Shown here: positions 1-8,583 of the stretch, piece after piece | Layout: each line of letters starts with the position of its first letter | Position numbering within the stretch: position 1 is the first letter of the stretch | Assembly (NCBI RefSeq): GCF_006715175.1 | Contig: NZ_VFMQ01000001.1 | Span: 186,001-250,000, forward strand | Reading direction: 5' to 3' | DNA from: Curtobacterium citreum | Lineage (GTDB): Bacteria; Actinomycetota; Actinomycetes; Actinomycetales; Microbacteriaceae | Length of the DNA: 64,000 nt | Translations under genes and position numbers: made by a program | The notes under the pieces: model-generated | What the model was told of the DNA's origin: nothing | Databases searched by the model: none | What the model saw: the letters and a program-made list of their open reading frames with translations, nothing else

Positions 1-397
1 TCCCAATACGGCGTACGCTCTTCCAGCCCTCTAGCGCTGCAGTCTGAGCCGTGCCCACGTCGTCGAAGTACTCACTCACCGCGTCTCCCAGCAGAAAGTG
101 AAAGGTCATCATTGTGAAGGAGCCAAATCCACTGTTCCAATCGGCGTCGCTGCGCGCTGGAACGCTTGGGTCGATCGTCACCACGGGCTGATCGGTTCCA
201 TCACCGGCGATCTTCTCGGCGTCATCAAACTCGACCCGCAACTGTTCAAGTTCCTGCCCGGTCGACCGACCGTGGATGGGGAGCCCGCAGGTCGGGCAGA
301 GCAGGTAAAAGCGCGTCAAATCGGTCGGAGCTACCCCGACGCGAGCCGTGAAGGCTGTCTCGCAGCCGACGCAGCGAAGCGGGAAGCGCATAATCAT
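1..397 (-). CDS. Zinc-ribbon protein, C-terminus beyond window edge
   Basis: A leftward reading frame starts at 397 and stays open to base 1, so at least 132 residues are present and the C-terminus is missing. The N-terminus has two CxxC pairs in a short span (CVGC, then CPTC about 25 residues later), which fits a zinc ribbon. The rest (FDDAEKIAGDGTDQP and similar) matches no family I recognise. The start ATG overlaps the stop of the preceding HIRAN-like gene as ATGA, which implies translational coupling. A second in-frame ATG lies two codons in, at 391. Function unknown; nucleic-acid or protein binding is an inference from the ribbon only. Confidence 0.6.
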   Translation of the reverse strand, partial: MIMRFPLRCVGCETAFTARVGVAPTDLTRFYLLCPTCGLPIHGRSTGQELEQLRVEFDDAEKIAGDGTDQPVVTIDPSVPARSDADWNSGFGSFTMMTFHFLLGDAVSEYFDDVGTAQTAALEGWKSVRRIG

Positions 398-1032
398 TCG
401 GTGTCTGCTTTCGTCGACGAATCGATCTGAAGCGCTCGGACGCGCTCGATGTGAGGCAAATGGACGTACAGCGCGATCTTGTCTGCTGGCGGTTCGTCGT
501 TCACTCGGAACGCAGGCGCGTTGACCCGATCAAGTTCCGGGGCCAAAAGCCTCGCCTTCGCAGCAAAGATGTAACCGACCTTGCGCGTCGTGTCCCAAAC
601 GGCAACGGCGTTCAAGTAATGGGGGTTGCTCGACTCCCGGACGAGCCAGTACTCAATTCCGCCAACATCGCGTCGGAGGCCGGCTGGGACGTAGGCGAAA
701 GTACCTTTCGTCCGAAGTCGGCCAGCTGACAGCTGCCGCAGGTCGATAGCATCAACGAAATCGGGCGGCGGCGGGCTAGGTCGCGTCACCTTTGACCGTC
801 GAGGACGGTGTGCGCCTGCGGTTGCTGGTCGACCGGGCGACGTTGGGTCCGGTGGAGGCAGTGGATCGAGCGGAAGTTTCAGCCGGTCGGCGGCGCGCCA
901 GAGCGCTCGTCCCGCGATGACGCTGATGAGGCACAAGCGAGTGAGTACAAGAAGAGCCCCCATGGAAAACAACCTACGATGGCGCCCGCGGTCCGCCAAG
1001 ACCCCGATGAGGTCGCACGGGCTCCAGGTCAA
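394..1032 (-). CDS. Membrane-anchored protein with HIRAN-like domain
   Basis: The C-terminal half contains LVRESSNPHYLNAVAVWD followed by KVGYIF and a run of hydrophobic and basic residues. This matches the core of HIRAN domains, where a conserved R-E-x-x-N-P-x-x-x-N-A-V block precedes a V-G-Y strand. Known HIRAN domains (HLTF, bacterial relatives) bind DNA ends or stalled forks. A hydrophobic helix (MGALLVLTRLCLISVIAG) near the N-terminus suggests a membrane anchor, with a Pro-rich linker between. The listed TTG start overlaps the upstream gene's stop (TTGA); an ATG at 963 is an equally good candidate and would begin directly at the helix. The stop overlaps the next gene (ATGA). Role unknown. 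Confidence 0.6.
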   Translation of the reverse strand: MTWSPCDLIGVLADRGRHRRLFSMGALLVLTRLCLISVIAGRALWRAADRLKLPLDPLPPPDPTSPGRPATAGAHRPRRSKVTRPSPPPPDFVDAIDLRQLSAGRLRTKGTFAYVPAGLRRDVGGIEYWLVRESSNPHYLNAVAVWDTTRKVGYIFAAKARLLAPELDRVNAPAFRVNDEPPADKIALYVHLPHIERVRALQIDSSTKADTE

Positions 1033-1340
1033 TCGTCATCAAGCGGCAGGCTTGCGTCCACGTCCGCGACGGTCGGCATCTCACTTCGCCACCAGGTCAG
1101 TTCCTTCCTATTCGGAGGACGGGACATCGGATCGGCGCCTCGGAAGGAGAGGATCGTCGTACCGTCGATACGGAACCGGCAGCCGCGTGGAAGCACCCAG
1201 ACGCCATCGCGGAGGCAGGTGGGTTCGCTTCGTGCAAAGTCAGATCGCGATTCCAGGCGGGACCAGCTGTCGTGGTCAGCTGTCCTTCTCAGCGGGCCTA
1301 GCCAAGTCCAATTTCGCGAACGCCGAGCCCTCCAGCGCAC
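1029..1340 (-). CDS. Small hypothetical protein
   Basis: This leftward frame of up to 103 residues ends in an overlap with the HIRAN-like gene. The C-terminal half (FRIDGTTILSFRGADPMS and an acidic LPLDDD tail) reads like real protein and the strand agrees with its neighbours. The Arg-rich N-terminal part is less convincing, so the true start may be further in. No known domain. It would form a run with the genes on both sides. Confidence 0.4.
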   Translation of the reverse strand: MRWRARRSRNWTWLGPLRRTADHDSWSRLESRSDFARSEPTCLRDGVWVLPRGCRFRIDGTTILSFRGADPMSRPPNRKELTWWRSEMPTVADVDASLPLDDD

Positions 1341-1528
1341 ACTAACTAGAGGCCAGCGGTGGTCGCCGTGCGTCTCGACTGAAGCAGTAGCGCGAACCGT
1401 CCCAAAGGGCGGATTCGGCTACAACGAGATCTATAATTTCTATAATCACGAGGGCCCCGAGGTGGCGCCGACCCGGACGTGCAGCCCGTCTGCTTCCCTG
1501 CCCTTCTGCTCGGCTCCACGCGGTGGGT

Positions 1529-2287
1529 TCACGTGCGCAACTGCCTGACGTGTTCACGAGCGGCCGCCCAGATGATGGTTGACTCGACTGGGCGGAGGTC
1601 TGGCCATCCCCCAGCAAGGGCGACCAGCTCGGCGAACGAGTCCGCTGCGGTGGGCCTCGACCATCCCTCTTCTGCACCGTATTCGATGACGTGGCGCAGC
1701 AAGCGTGTCGGGTCTAGGGGAAGGTGTTCACGCAGCGCATCGCGCAGGAACTCGGCGACGAGGTCCACTCCTAGCCCGCCGCGGAGCCCATCGACGAGTG
1801 TCGCTTCGACACTGCGATGCGGAAAGTGCCCGTAGGCCCAGTCGACATCTTCTCTGGCCGTCGTCCTCTCCCAGCGCACTGACACAAGGTCGCACGCCGG
1901 TAGCAGCCCAGTCGAAGCCGATGGTGAGTCGATCACTGCGTCGAGCAGTTCGGGTCCGAGTCCCCATCGTTCTAGCGCCGGCAGTCCTCCGATTACAGCT
2001 GTCACCCCTCCCGCCAGGAACGCATCGCGGCGTGCCAACACGCTCACCGCTGGGTCGGTGAGCATCCAGAGGGCTCGCGCTTCGAGCGTCGGCGTTGGTG
2101 CGGGTTCCGCCGCGAGGTGGAACCAGATGTCGCCGATGACAGGCACCAAGTCGCCAACCTGCTCCAGGTCTTCGAGGGTTCGCTCAACGGCGGCTTCGTC
2201 GTGCTTCGCTTTGACCTGCGCTTTCGAGATCAAGCCGCGTTGACTTGCAGCCGCCACAAGAATCGTGTGCCGAACGTCCCCTGTCAT
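1529..2287 (-). CDS. Winged-helix protein, AbiEi-like N-terminus, function unknown
   Basis: A 252-residue leftward protein from an ATG at 2287. Residues about 15-50 (RGLISKAQVKAKHDEAAVER, then LEDLEQVGDLVPVIGDIW) look like the winged-helix N-domain of AbiEi-type antitoxins, in which a helix-turn-helix is followed by a Val-rich hairpin. The remainder is helical and has no recognised family. In the AbiE system AbiEi represses its own operon and pairs with the AbiEii nucleotidyltransferase; no AbiEii is visible here. It heads the leftward cluster at the window edge and is divergent from the metallophosphoesterase. The AbiEi resemblance is weak and rests on one domain. Confidence 0.5.
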   Translation of the reverse strand: MTGDVRHTILVAAASQRGLISKAQVKAKHDEAAVERTLEDLEQVGDLVPVIGDIWFHLAAEPAPTPTLEARALWMLTDPAVSVLARRDAFLAGGVTAVIGGLPALERWGLGPELLDAVIDSPSASTGLLPACDLVSVRWERTTAREDVDWAYGHFPHRSVEATLVDGLRGGLGVDLVAEFLRDALREHLPLDPTRLLRHVIEYGAEEGWSRPTAADSFAELVALAGGWPDLRPVESTIIWAAAREHVRQLRT

Positions 2288-2468
2288 GCGGTCACCATAT
2301 GACACGCTTGAGTTGGAGGGGCGGCTCTCTAGGTGCATTCCTAGCAAATGCGTACTTTAGTCGCGCCCGGCTTGTTCGCCCTTTCGCAACGACTGGTCCG
2401 CGTCTAGCCTTGAGCGGCGGGGCTGAGGTGCAGCGAACTGCCCCGGGCTAGCGAAAGGAAAGTGAGCC

Positions 2469-3419
2469 GTGACGAACCATCCGCGCAAGATGGACCGCTT
2501 CGAGCGACGAGCAAACGCGTCTCGATCTATTCGAATCTCTCCGAAACTCACCCCGGCCGAGCGAAAAATTTGGCCGACGATAGACGGGCATCCATCGGTT
2601 GATATAACGCTCCTCGACGAGCGCCGAGTTGCTGTGGTCGGCGATTGGGAGTCACAGTCGCGCCTCGTTGCCCCGCTGCTTCAGCGCATCCGGAGGGAAG
2701 CACCGGATGTTCGTACGCTGCTTCATGTCGGCGACCTCCGCTGGTCCGCCCCGCGGACGAGTGCGGCTCGTGGGCGCAACGCTTCAAGCGAGGAGTTCGC
2801 GCCCTGGCTCGACGAGCAGCTGCAGCGCTTTCAGTTTCAACGACTGATCCTCGTGCCGGGCAACCATGAGTGGTGGGATCGATTGCATGAAGAATTCGAG
2901 GATCATCCGGACCGGTTCTTTCGCGCCGCTCACCGTATTTGGATTGCACCGCGAGGCCTTCGCTTCGAGCTGGGAGGGCGAACTTACCTTTGCATGGGCG
3001 GAGCTGCTTCGCTCCACGACGATGGTGGCCCGTTCGAAGCTCCTACGGATGCTGACATCGAGCACGCCGCCGCGGGCGGAGAAGTCGATGTCCTCCTCAC
3101 GCACGAAGCCCTCAACGTTGACATGCCGCAGTTGACGTCTGCAATGCGGAGAGGGCCACGCTTCTCTGACACCCGTATGGCCGCGTCAGCGGAATCGCGC
3201 AATCGTGTCACACAACTCTACAACCGCGTTCGGCCGCAGCTGGCGTTCTTCGGTCATATGCACTCGTCTGGCTCTGCCGCGACGGAGTTCGGTATCGTTC
3301 ACTGCCTCAACGTGATCCGGAGGCCGCGTCATGTTGCGTTGCTGAACGTGCACACCCTAGAGGTGCAATGGCTTGAGGATCTTCCCGAAACTCACCAAAT
3401 CAATCGACTTGATGCATGA
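2469..3419 (+). CDS. Calcineurin-like metallophosphoesterase
   Basis: 316 residues from a GTG preceded by AAAGGAAAG at good spacing. The five metallophosphoesterase blocks appear in order: VVGDWES (the GDxH position carries Trp in place of His), LLHVGDLRW, VPGNHEWW, LLTHEA and FFGHMHS. These residues normally bind two metal ions and hydrolyse phosphodiesters or phosphomonoesters. The W in block one removes a usual metal ligand, as happens in some subfamilies. No membrane segment or signal peptide is seen, so it is probably cytosolic. It stands alone, divergent from the winged-helix gene and convergent with the PIN gene. Substrate unknown; a nuclease or nucleotide-signal phosphodiesterase are both possible. 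Confidence 0.8.
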   Translation: MTNHPRKMDRFERRANASRSIRISPKLTPAERKIWPTIDGHPSVDITLLDERRVAVVGDWESQSRLVAPLLQRIRREAPDVRTLLHVGDLRWSAPRTSAARGRNASSEEFAPWLDEQLQRFQFQRLILVPGNHEWWDRLHEEFEDHPDRFFRAAHRIWIAPRGLRFELGGRTYLCMGGAASLHDDGGPFEAPTDADIEHAAAGGEVDVLLTHEALNVDMPQLTSAMRRGPRFSDTRMAASAESRNRVTQLYNRVRPQLAFFGHMHSSGSAATEFGIVHCLNVIRRPRHVALLNVHTLEVQWLEDLPETHQINRLDA

Positions 3420-3600
3420 CGCTGCGCAAGATCGATCCACCCTCACCTCTAGCGACGTCGCGATCGTCTTGAAGGGCTTCCACGCTCCGCCAATCCCCAG
3501 AGGACCAACTTGCGCGCCGCAGTTGTGTATCGCGCCAACATGATCACCAAGTGATGTCAAGCTGGCAGGGCAGGACTCCGAGTGGCGTGCCCCCTCGCAC

Positions 3601-4137
3601 TTAGGTCGCACGCTTCTTCAGAACCTTCCGGAACCGATTGATGCTGATCCGCTTCCGGCCACGCGCTACAAGTGTCTTGATGTGCGCCTCCGCTGCAGCC
3701 TCGGTGATGAAGCCGGCCCTCACCGCGAGGGCGAGCAGATCGGTGGTCATGCACACGGCGATGGGGAGGTGCTCGTCCTTGATGTACTTGATGGCGCCGC
3801 CGTCGTCGGTGATGAAGACGGCTTCGATGTGCCGGTGCGTGACGACGGCGATGGTCTGCGACTCCCCGAGGCTCTGGGCGGGGTCTTCGATAACGTCGGT
3901 GATGCTCAGCCGAATTGTCCGCGCATCGTGCTCCTCGAACTTGTCCACGAGGATTGGGTCGGGCATGAAGTCGAAGGCTTCCTCGATGCCCGGGTAATAG
4001 CCCTTCCGGTGGGAATCCTCACATTCGGCATGAACAGCGCCAACCCACGCGCCCTTGCCATTCAGGAGCTTCTTCAGGATGCCCATCTCGCCGATGATGG
4101 CGAAGTTGATGAGAACGGTGTTATCAGGGAAGTACAC
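3601..4137 (-). CDS. PIN-domain putative ribonuclease (toxin-like)
   Basis: 178 residues from a GTG that lies 9 nt after the stop of the XRE-ImmA/IrrE gene. The acidic PIN residues are visible: D5 in YFPDNTVLI, E in GESQTIAVV, and D residues in ITDDGGA. The arrangement resembles PIN families such as DUF3368 and DUF4411. PIN proteins are usually Mg-dependent RNases and the toxic half of toxin-antitoxin pairs. The C-terminus is strongly basic (ARGRKRISINRFRKVLKKR). The tight spacing after an XRE/protease gene suggests a two-gene toxin-antitoxin unit, but toxicity is inferred. Confidence 0.72.
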   Translation of the reverse strand: MYFPDNTVLINFAIIGEMGILKKLLNGKGAWVGAVHAECEDSHRKGYYPGIEEAFDFMPDPILVDKFEEHDARTIRLSITDVIEDPAQSLGESQTIAVVTHRHIEAVFITDDGGAIKYIKDEHLPIAVCMTTDLLALAVRAGFITEAAAEAHIKTLVARGRKRISINRFRKVLKKRAT

Positions 4138-4146
4138 GGCGCGACG

Positions 4147-5241
4147 TCACTGCACCTTCAGCCCGAACGCGTCCGCCAGGACGTCCAGCGTCGGCGCTTC
4201 CTGCATGAGGTCGTCGTCTTCTGTACCGTCGACGCCAGACTCGAAGGGTGCTCCGAGCATCCACTCCAGCGTACGAGTGGTCCGCGGGTTCGTCTCGTGA
4301 GCCGCGAGCAGCCGCACCGGGAATCGTCGCGCGGCCGCCTCTCGCATCCGTTCGGCAACCGGATCGTGTAGCGCTGACCCGCCGGAGATGTGCTTGCGGG
4401 CAAGGCGCGCGGTCGAGAGCGAGGTGCGAGGCGCCTCGGTGCGCAGGTAGGTCATTCGCACGTTGAGTGCTTCGATCGAAACGCCGGCGTCCCATAGGAA
4501 TCGTGCGAGGTCCTCCTCGCTCGCCGACTTCCAGTCAATCTTCCGGATGGAGGGCACGGGAAGGAGAAGGTCCGCGGCGTACTTGTTCGCCGCGTTCTCC
4601 TCTGCTCGGCTGAGGTCGCCATCTCGAGTGAATTGGCCTGCGGCGATGTGTTCCAGCTCGTGCGCGATTGTCCAGTTCTGCCGGGCCCAGAATGCTTCTG
4701 TCGGCACGACGATGACGATGGCGTTCGGAAGCTTCAAGCTCAACCCGGAGGAGCCGGGCAGGTCAACCTTGATGACGTCGATCCCGAAGGTCTGCTCGAC
4801 AGCGTCAGCGAAGTGTCGTTGCCAGTTGAGGCCGTATCCCGCTTCGAGTGCAGCGCGGGTCTTCTCTGGTTCGGTCGGAACAGGCTGCTGGTTGGGCCAT
4901 GGCGCGATCGAGTGGGCCTGCTCGTAGGCGCGCGCGATACCGCGAACCGTCTCCGCGACACTTTCGGACGTGTCACGCACGTACGAGCCGTTCCCGAGAT
5001 AGTCGTGACGAGCAGCAACCTGCACAGGGAACGGATCCTCACCGAGCAGGATCCAGTCAGTGCTCACGCGGAGCTGTTGGGCGAGCGCGATCAGTTCGCG
5101 GCTGGCGAGAGCGCGCTTGCCGTTTACCACGCGAGACAACGCCGACGGGTCCATGTCGACGCGTCGCGCGAGTTCGCTCTGAGAGATGCCTGGCAAGACC
5201 TCTTCCAGTCGCTGCAGCAGGCGCACGCCGATGTCGGTCAT
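4147..5241 (-). CDS. XRE regulator fused to ImmA/IrrE zinc peptidase
   Basis: 364 residues. An XRE helix-turn-helix spans about residues 17-66 (ISQSELARRVDMDPSALSRV). After a linker, an ImmA/IrrE-family (DUF955) peptidase follows with the zinc site H194-E-L-E-H198 and a downstream acidic helix (AEENAANKYAADLLLP). Family members cleave repressors or antitoxins; fused XRE versions often autoregulate the operon. The ATG at 5241 is preferred because it directly precedes the HTH; longer upstream reading in this frame is low-complexity and overlaps tniQ. The partner is the PIN gene 9 nt downstream. It lies immediately downstream of tniQ, the usual cargo position in Tn7-like elements. Confidence 0.82.
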   Translation of the reverse strand: MTDIGVRLLQRLEEVLPGISQSELARRVDMDPSALSRVVNGKRALASRELIALAQQLRVSTDWILLGEDPFPVQVAARHDYLGNGSYVRDTSESVAETVRGIARAYEQAHSIAPWPNQQPVPTEPEKTRAALEAGYGLNWQRHFADAVEQTFGIDVIKVDLPGSSGLSLKLPNAIVIVVPTEAFWARQNWTIAHELEHIAAGQFTRDGDLSRAEENAANKYAADLLLPVPSIRKIDWKSASEEDLARFLWDAGVSIEALNVRMTYLRTEAPRTSLSTARLARKHISGGSALHDPVAERMREAAARRFPVRLLAAHETNPRTTRTLEWMLGAPFESGVDGTEDDDLMQEAPTLDVLADAFGLKVQ

Positions 5242-5438
5242 GTTTCTACAGTAGAGCACGTGTTGTGAATTTCGCATCACTGGGAGTACGATTCCGCTCC
5301 GCCATGAGCGGACAGCCATGGCCCGACCACCTTCGGCTGGCTCAACGGCATGTGTTGGGAGGCGGCAGTCGCGCCGACGTTCGCTATGGCTAGGCGCTCC
5401 GACGTCCCTGACGACGCCTCGGTCGACTCGCCCTCCAG

Positions 5439-7409
5439 TTACGCGGCTGTACGGCTTCGAGGCCGTTGACCGCGTGACCGTTGGAGGTTGCTGGGCGAAG
5501 AAGACGCAGCCGCTGCTGAACGAGGGAAGGCGTCTGCCGCCGCGCGGACATGCATTTCCGACCGATCGAGCGCGTTCGCGAGGAAACCGATGCGGCGTTC
5601 GCCTCCGTTGAGAAGGTCGTGCATCTTGGCGACGTCGATGTCCGAGAGTGCACGCCCGGGGAGCCGGGGGCTGCTCAGCAGGTCGACCGCGGGTGCGCTG
5701 ACCACTGGACCCTTGAGCTTTGCGACGCTGAAATAGTGCCGTAGGTAGACGTCTATCTCTTCTTGCAGCTCTCTCGTCATTGACAGGCAAAACGCGCCGT
5801 ACAGGTTCGCGTCGTCGGCTCGGGCTCTGGACCACGAGTCTGGGTAAGCGGAGCCGTGCGATCCGGTCATCCGGGCGTACGCGTATCTGCGGGCCATCAG
5901 CGTTCGGGTGGCGCCTCCGGCGTGGACGCCGACGCGATCGGCGATCCGTTTCCACGCGGAAGCGGGCAGCAGCTGGTGGCGGAAGATCGCGTGCGCGCGT
6001 TGTGTGTAGTTGATGGCGTTCTTCGCAGTTGGCGTGATGCGTGGCGCCAGCGCGGTCAAGAGGCGCAGCTGGTCGGTGAGTACTTCAGCGGTGGCAAACA
6101 GCTCTGGACGGAGGGCCTCCTTGTACGGCTGATACTTGACGTTGCTGCCAGAGTGGGCGTCTCCGGTGCTGACTAGGGCCAGCGCCGCCGACATGGCGAG
6201 TCGGAACGCGGATTCGTTGTACGCGCCACCAGCGTCAAGCGCGACGGCCCATTCGGGCCAGATCGCCGGTGCGATGAACGGAGCGGCCGCGGCTCTGGTG
6301 GGTGCAGTTGCGGCGGTGGCGTGTTGGATTCGTTGCTTCAACGTGAGTTGGTCGTCGACGGCCCGGAGCAAGCGACCGCGGGTTGACGGGGCGAGGTTCG
6401 GCGACCAACGAGACCCGAGATGGTCTGGTGAGCCGAGTCCAGTCGAAGAATGTTCGTGCAGGTCGGCCCAGTCGTAGTTCAGGACGAGCTTGCGGAAGTC
6501 AGGACGGACGTCTTCTTCGGAAGCGGTGACAAGATCAGCGGCCCAGGCAGCGAGGGCCCCGTAGTCGAGCGCGCTATTAGGCGGTTGACCACGCTCTGAG
6601 GACGGCTGGAGCCCTCGAATATCGCCAGCTTCGAGGCCGGCGTGGTCCGCTACCTCTTCGACACTGGCTCCCTTCCTGACGCCGTGCATGACCCCTTCCA
6701 AGTTCAGGAGCATCGCTTTCGCGGTTGCCGCGTCCGCGAGGCGGGCAAGGCCGTCGATGTAGTGCTGCGCTCGGACGAGGGGAGAGTCGGCTGCAACGGG
6801 CTCGGCATGGTGTCCCGGCAGGTACCCACCGCAGGCTCCCTCTCCAGTCCGGCGATTGGCGCAGAAGCGGGGGTCGAAGACGTCCGTCGTCGGTCTCTGC
6901 GTGAAGTGAATGAGGTGGCAGTCCTGGCATCCGTCGATGAGTACAACGTGATGGCGGAGACAGAGATACGTGGTGGCGAGTTGCCACACGTTCTGAAACG
7001 CACCGCCGTCCTCGGCCACACATTTGGGGCAGTATCGGCTGCCGCTGCCACGTGCCCAGTACTTCCTTGCGATGGTGCCGTCGCCGCGGATCTCGATCAA
7101 GCGCCGGTCGTAGCGCTCGAGGGTCATCGACTGCAACAGAGCGCGCTCGACACCCGTCTGTTCTTCTAGTCGAGCAGCGGGAGCGTCAGGGAGCCGGCAA
7201 CGCCAGGACGAGACGCTGCGGCGTTGCTGCGGCGTCAGGTCGAGTGCGCTGATGAATTGTCCGTAGCTCGTGCCGAACATCCATGCGTAGCGTCGCAACC
7301 AGCTCTGCAGGGATTCACCGGCGGCCGGGGTGGGGCGGCCCGGGAACCGGGTTGCCCCGGCGGGGAAGTCCGCCACGTCAGTGCTGCTTCGCGGCGGTGC
7401 TACTGGCAT
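5439..7409 (-). CDS. tniQ: TniQ/TnsD-family target-selection protein
   Basis: 656 residues, beginning 32 nt inside the end of tnsC. The N-terminus has the TniQ pattern GESLQSWLRRYAWMFGTS. A zinc-finger array follows: C127xxC130, then C150xxH153, then C161xxC164. In Tn7-like transposons TniQ/TnsD proteins bind the target DNA, or a targeting complex, and recruit the TnsC ATPase. The length, beyond the TniQ domain itself, resembles DNA-binding TnsD-type proteins more than the short CRISPR-associated TniQ type. That suggests recognition of a specific DNA site, which I cannot identify. It is last in the tns run. Confidence 0.85.
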   Translation of the reverse strand: MPVAPPRSSTDVADFPAGATRFPGRPTPAAGESLQSWLRRYAWMFGTSYGQFISALDLTPQQRRSVSSWRCRLPDAPAARLEEQTGVERALLQSMTLERYDRRLIEIRGDGTIARKYWARGSGSRYCPKCVAEDGGAFQNVWQLATTYLCLRHHVVLIDGCQDCHLIHFTQRPTTDVFDPRFCANRRTGEGACGGYLPGHHAEPVAADSPLVRAQHYIDGLARLADAATAKAMLLNLEGVMHGVRKGASVEEVADHAGLEAGDIRGLQPSSERGQPPNSALDYGALAAWAADLVTASEEDVRPDFRKLVLNYDWADLHEHSSTGLGSPDHLGSRWSPNLAPSTRGRLLRAVDDQLTLKQRIQHATAATAPTRAAAAPFIAPAIWPEWAVALDAGGAYNESAFRLAMSAALALVSTGDAHSGSNVKYQPYKEALRPELFATAEVLTDQLRLLTALAPRITPTAKNAINYTQRAHAIFRHQLLPASAWKRIADRVGVHAGGATRTLMARRYAYARMTGSHGSAYPDSWSRARADDANLYGAFCLSMTRELQEEIDVYLRHYFSVAKLKGPVVSAPAVDLLSSPRLPGRALSDIDVAKMHDLLNGGERRIGFLANALDRSEMHVRAAADAFPRSAAAASSSPSNLQRSRGQRPRSRTAA

Positions 7410-8565
7410 GGTGGGGATTCGCGGTCTCGCCTGCGCGGGAGGTCCGGCCCGCCGGACCTTTGCCGCCTCCGCCCGCGGGCTTCGTTGGTGCCGCCGTCAT
7501 CTGGCGAGCGATACGTCGTCCGCGCTCGTACACGCCGTGGTCAGCACCGTATGCGCGTTCCTCCCGAGAGAACTCGGCGGATCGTTCGAGCTTCACCTGG
7601 TCGAGTAGTTCCCGAGTGAGCCGCTCGTCTCCTGACAGGATGGCGCGCGCACAACCACGCACGATCAGGCTCGTGATGTGTTGCATCCGCCCAGAGGTGC
7701 GGGACCAGATGTAGTCCGACAGGTCATCGGCGAGGATTCCGGGTTGGAGGCGGGACAGGACGAGCTTGCTCTCGATGGTGAGCAGGAAGGACCGCCACTG
7801 CGCTTTGGCTTCGTCGGTCGTGATCGCGAATGGGTTAACGTCGACGTACGTCCACCGGCTGTCTGTCTGCTGGCGGGCCGCATCTTGGATTGCGACGCTG
7901 GAGCGTGCGTTCACCTTCCGGATGGAGTGTCCCACGAAGAGGAAGGTGGTTGGGAACTCGTTGGCGAGGAACTTGATGTGGTTGTGCACCTCGCGTCCCT
8001 TCTTGCCGGCGAAGTTGAGGAACTGGATTTCGTCGATGACGATGAGTCCGGTCTCGCAAGCTTCGACTGCGTCGAAGAGCCGGTCGTGCATAGCTGACTC
8101 GGTGCCTGTGGTGGGCAGTCCCATGAACCTGCACATGCGCTCGGTGAGCCACTTTGTGGTCACGTTCGCCTTGAGGCCGACTTTGATGACCGGGATGCGG
8201 TCGTATCGGTCGTCTTCGGGCAGTCCGCGTCGCATCTCTTTGGCCCAGTACCGGAGGGCGTAGGTGTTCGCGATTGTGGTCTTTCCGAGACCGGGAGGCG
8301 CATCGACGACTGCTGCGCCGCGGACCCGGTCGCCGACGTGACGGTTCGCAGCGAGGATCTCGTCGAGTTGCTCGTGCGCGGTGACGAGCTGGGGTGTCTT
8401 GATGACGCCGAAGTTGGCGTGCCAGCGCGCCCGTCGGTCGTCATAGTTGGCTTTGGCCACGTCGCTGAGCTTGGCAAGCGCGCGGTGGTCGAGCGGCTCG
8501 GGTCGCTCGTATGGGTTGCCGCGGACGATTCGGGCCCAGTTGACGTGGTTCATACGGTCGCTCAT
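7378..8565 (-). CDS. tnsC: TnsC/TniB-like AAA+ transposition ATPase
   Basis: 395 residues. Walker A is APPGLGKTT (residues 89-97) and Walker B is LIVIDEIQFL with D178-E179. An Arg-finger-rich C-terminal part follows (WSRTSGRMQHITSLIVRG). TnsC/TniB ATPases form filaments on target DNA and bridge TniQ to the TnsB transposase. The start ATG is preceded by GAAGGGAAAA. It begins 18 nt after tnsB and overlaps tniQ, so the three are translated as a unit. Confidence 0.88.
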   Translation of the reverse strand: MSDRMNHVNWARIVRGNPYERPEPLDHRALAKLSDVAKANYDDRRARWHANFGVIKTPQLVTAHEQLDEILAANRHVGDRVRGAAVVDAPPGLGKTTIANTYALRYWAKEMRRGLPEDDRYDRIPVIKVGLKANVTTKWLTERMCRFMGLPTTGTESAMHDRLFDAVEACETGLIVIDEIQFLNFAGKKGREVHNHIKFLANEFPTTFLFVGHSIRKVNARSSVAIQDAARQQTDSRWTYVDVNPFAITTDEAKAQWRSFLLTIESKLVLSRLQPGILADDLSDYIWSRTSGRMQHITSLIVRGCARAILSGDERLTRELLDQVKLERSAEFSREERAYGADHGVYERGRRIARQMTAAPTKPAGGGGKGPAGRTSRAGETANPHHASSTAAKQH

Positions 8566-8583
8566 GGTCTTTTCCCTTCGTGG

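Noticed and set aside
98-430. 110-residue plus-strand frame at the left edge.
   Set aside because: Antisense to the zinc-ribbon frame, which has CxxC motifs and an ATGA overlap with its neighbour.
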